Positions 5,854 to 5,937 of a DNA stretch of 5,937 bases are shown piece after piece (position 1 is the first letter of the stretch; the number at the start of each line of letters is the position of its first letter). The position numbers and the translations under genes are program-made. Origin of the DNA: Acidisarcina sp. (lineage in GTDB: Bacteria; Acidobacteriota; Blastocatellia; Pyrinomonadales; Pyrinomonadaceae); assembly GCA_021155145.1 (NCBI GenBank), contig JAJNPX010000476.1, forward strand, positions 1 to 5,937, written 5' to 3'. Below the pieces are notes generated by a model that was not told the origin of the DNA, searched no databases, and worked only from the letters and a program-made list of their open reading frames with translations.

Positions 5854-5937
5854 CTAGAACCGCCGTATCAGAACAACACCCACTACGATCAGAATGACAC
5901 CGGCAACACGAAAGAGGCTTATCTCCCTGACCGGTAC
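5854..5937 (-). CDS. C-terminal end of a membrane protein (possibly a small DMT/SMR-type transporter), partial
   Basis: The last 27 codons and TAG stop of a gene that enters from the right edge. The visible tail reads VPVREISLFR, then the hydrophobic run VAGVILIVVGVVLI, then RRF. This is a single transmembrane helix followed by a positively charged end, matching the last helix of many drug/metabolite or small-multidrug-resistance transporters (SxxRxxGxxLIxxGVxL). The fragment is too short to name the family safely. It lies upstream of the TonB-like gene on the same strand with a 111-bp gap containing a candidate promoter, so the two are probably separate transcripts. The opposite strand has an open frame here (ATG at 5806 with a GAGGA 9 nt upstream), but its Asn/Asp/Gln/Tyr-rich stretch is what the antisense of a hydrophobic helix produces. 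Confidence 0.5.
   Translation of the reverse strand, partial: VPVREISLFRVAGVILIVVGVVLIRRF

Noticed and set aside
5806..5937. Open frame on + from an ATG at 5806 with a GAGGA 9 nt upstream, continuing past the right edge.
   Set aside because: Its Asn/Gln/Asp/Tyr-rich stretch is the antisense of a hydrophobic helix on the - strand, which ends in a clean stop and looks like a real transporter tail. The + frame could be right only if the extended sequence shows a recognisable protein.

Overview
The window suggests a moderately GC-rich Gram-negative bacterium. The best guess is Acidobacteriota, class Blastocatellia (Pyrinomonadaceae-like). This is inferred mainly from the style of the TonB-C protein at the right end, whose closing residues (GxPVKVTGxITYNF) and MFDKL start resemble many copies I associate with that group. 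No rRNA, tRNA, CRISPR array, insertion sequence or phage gene is visible, and no gene-free stretch exceeds about 110 bases.

Layout, left to right: (1) a 5'-truncated SLC13/DASS-type permease with two internal TrkA-C (RCK_C) regulatory domains, + strand, running off the left edge; (2) a complete alanine dehydrogenase (ald), + strand, with a perfect TATAAT -10 box, a good Shine-Dalgarno site and a small dyad in its promoter; (3) a stand-alone CheY-like receiver protein on the - strand whose stop codon overlaps the ald stop; (4) a divergently transcribed DUF512/PDZ radical SAM protein, + strand, reading away from the receiver gene across a 94-bp shared promoter region; (5) a TonB C-terminal-domain protein, - strand, convergent with the radical SAM gene and separated from it by a hairpin with a T-rich tail that fits a - strand terminator; (6) the last 27 codons of a membrane protein on the - strand, running off the right edge.

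The genes do not form one obvious pathway. Ald links alanine to pyruvate, ammonia and NADH. The permease probably carries an anionic solute such as a dicarboxylate or sulfate. The receiver protein needs a histidine kinase encoded elsewhere. The TonB-like protein has no ExbB/ExbD neighbours in the window. The region reads as ordinary chromosomal housekeeping and accessory genes with varied orientation, and I do not see a convincing new multi-gene system.

The points most worth a second look are these. The divergent receiver/radical SAM pair both lack a Shine-Dalgarno site and may be leaderless. The radical SAM protein is of unknown function and has a fourth cysteine next to its cluster motif. 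A GGAAC-N18-TCTAA sequence upstream of the TonB gene resembles an ECF (sigma-E-type) promoter. A dyad sits inside the ald promoter. The start of the TonB protein should be set by an AGGAGG site, 14 codons downstream of the longest possible start.
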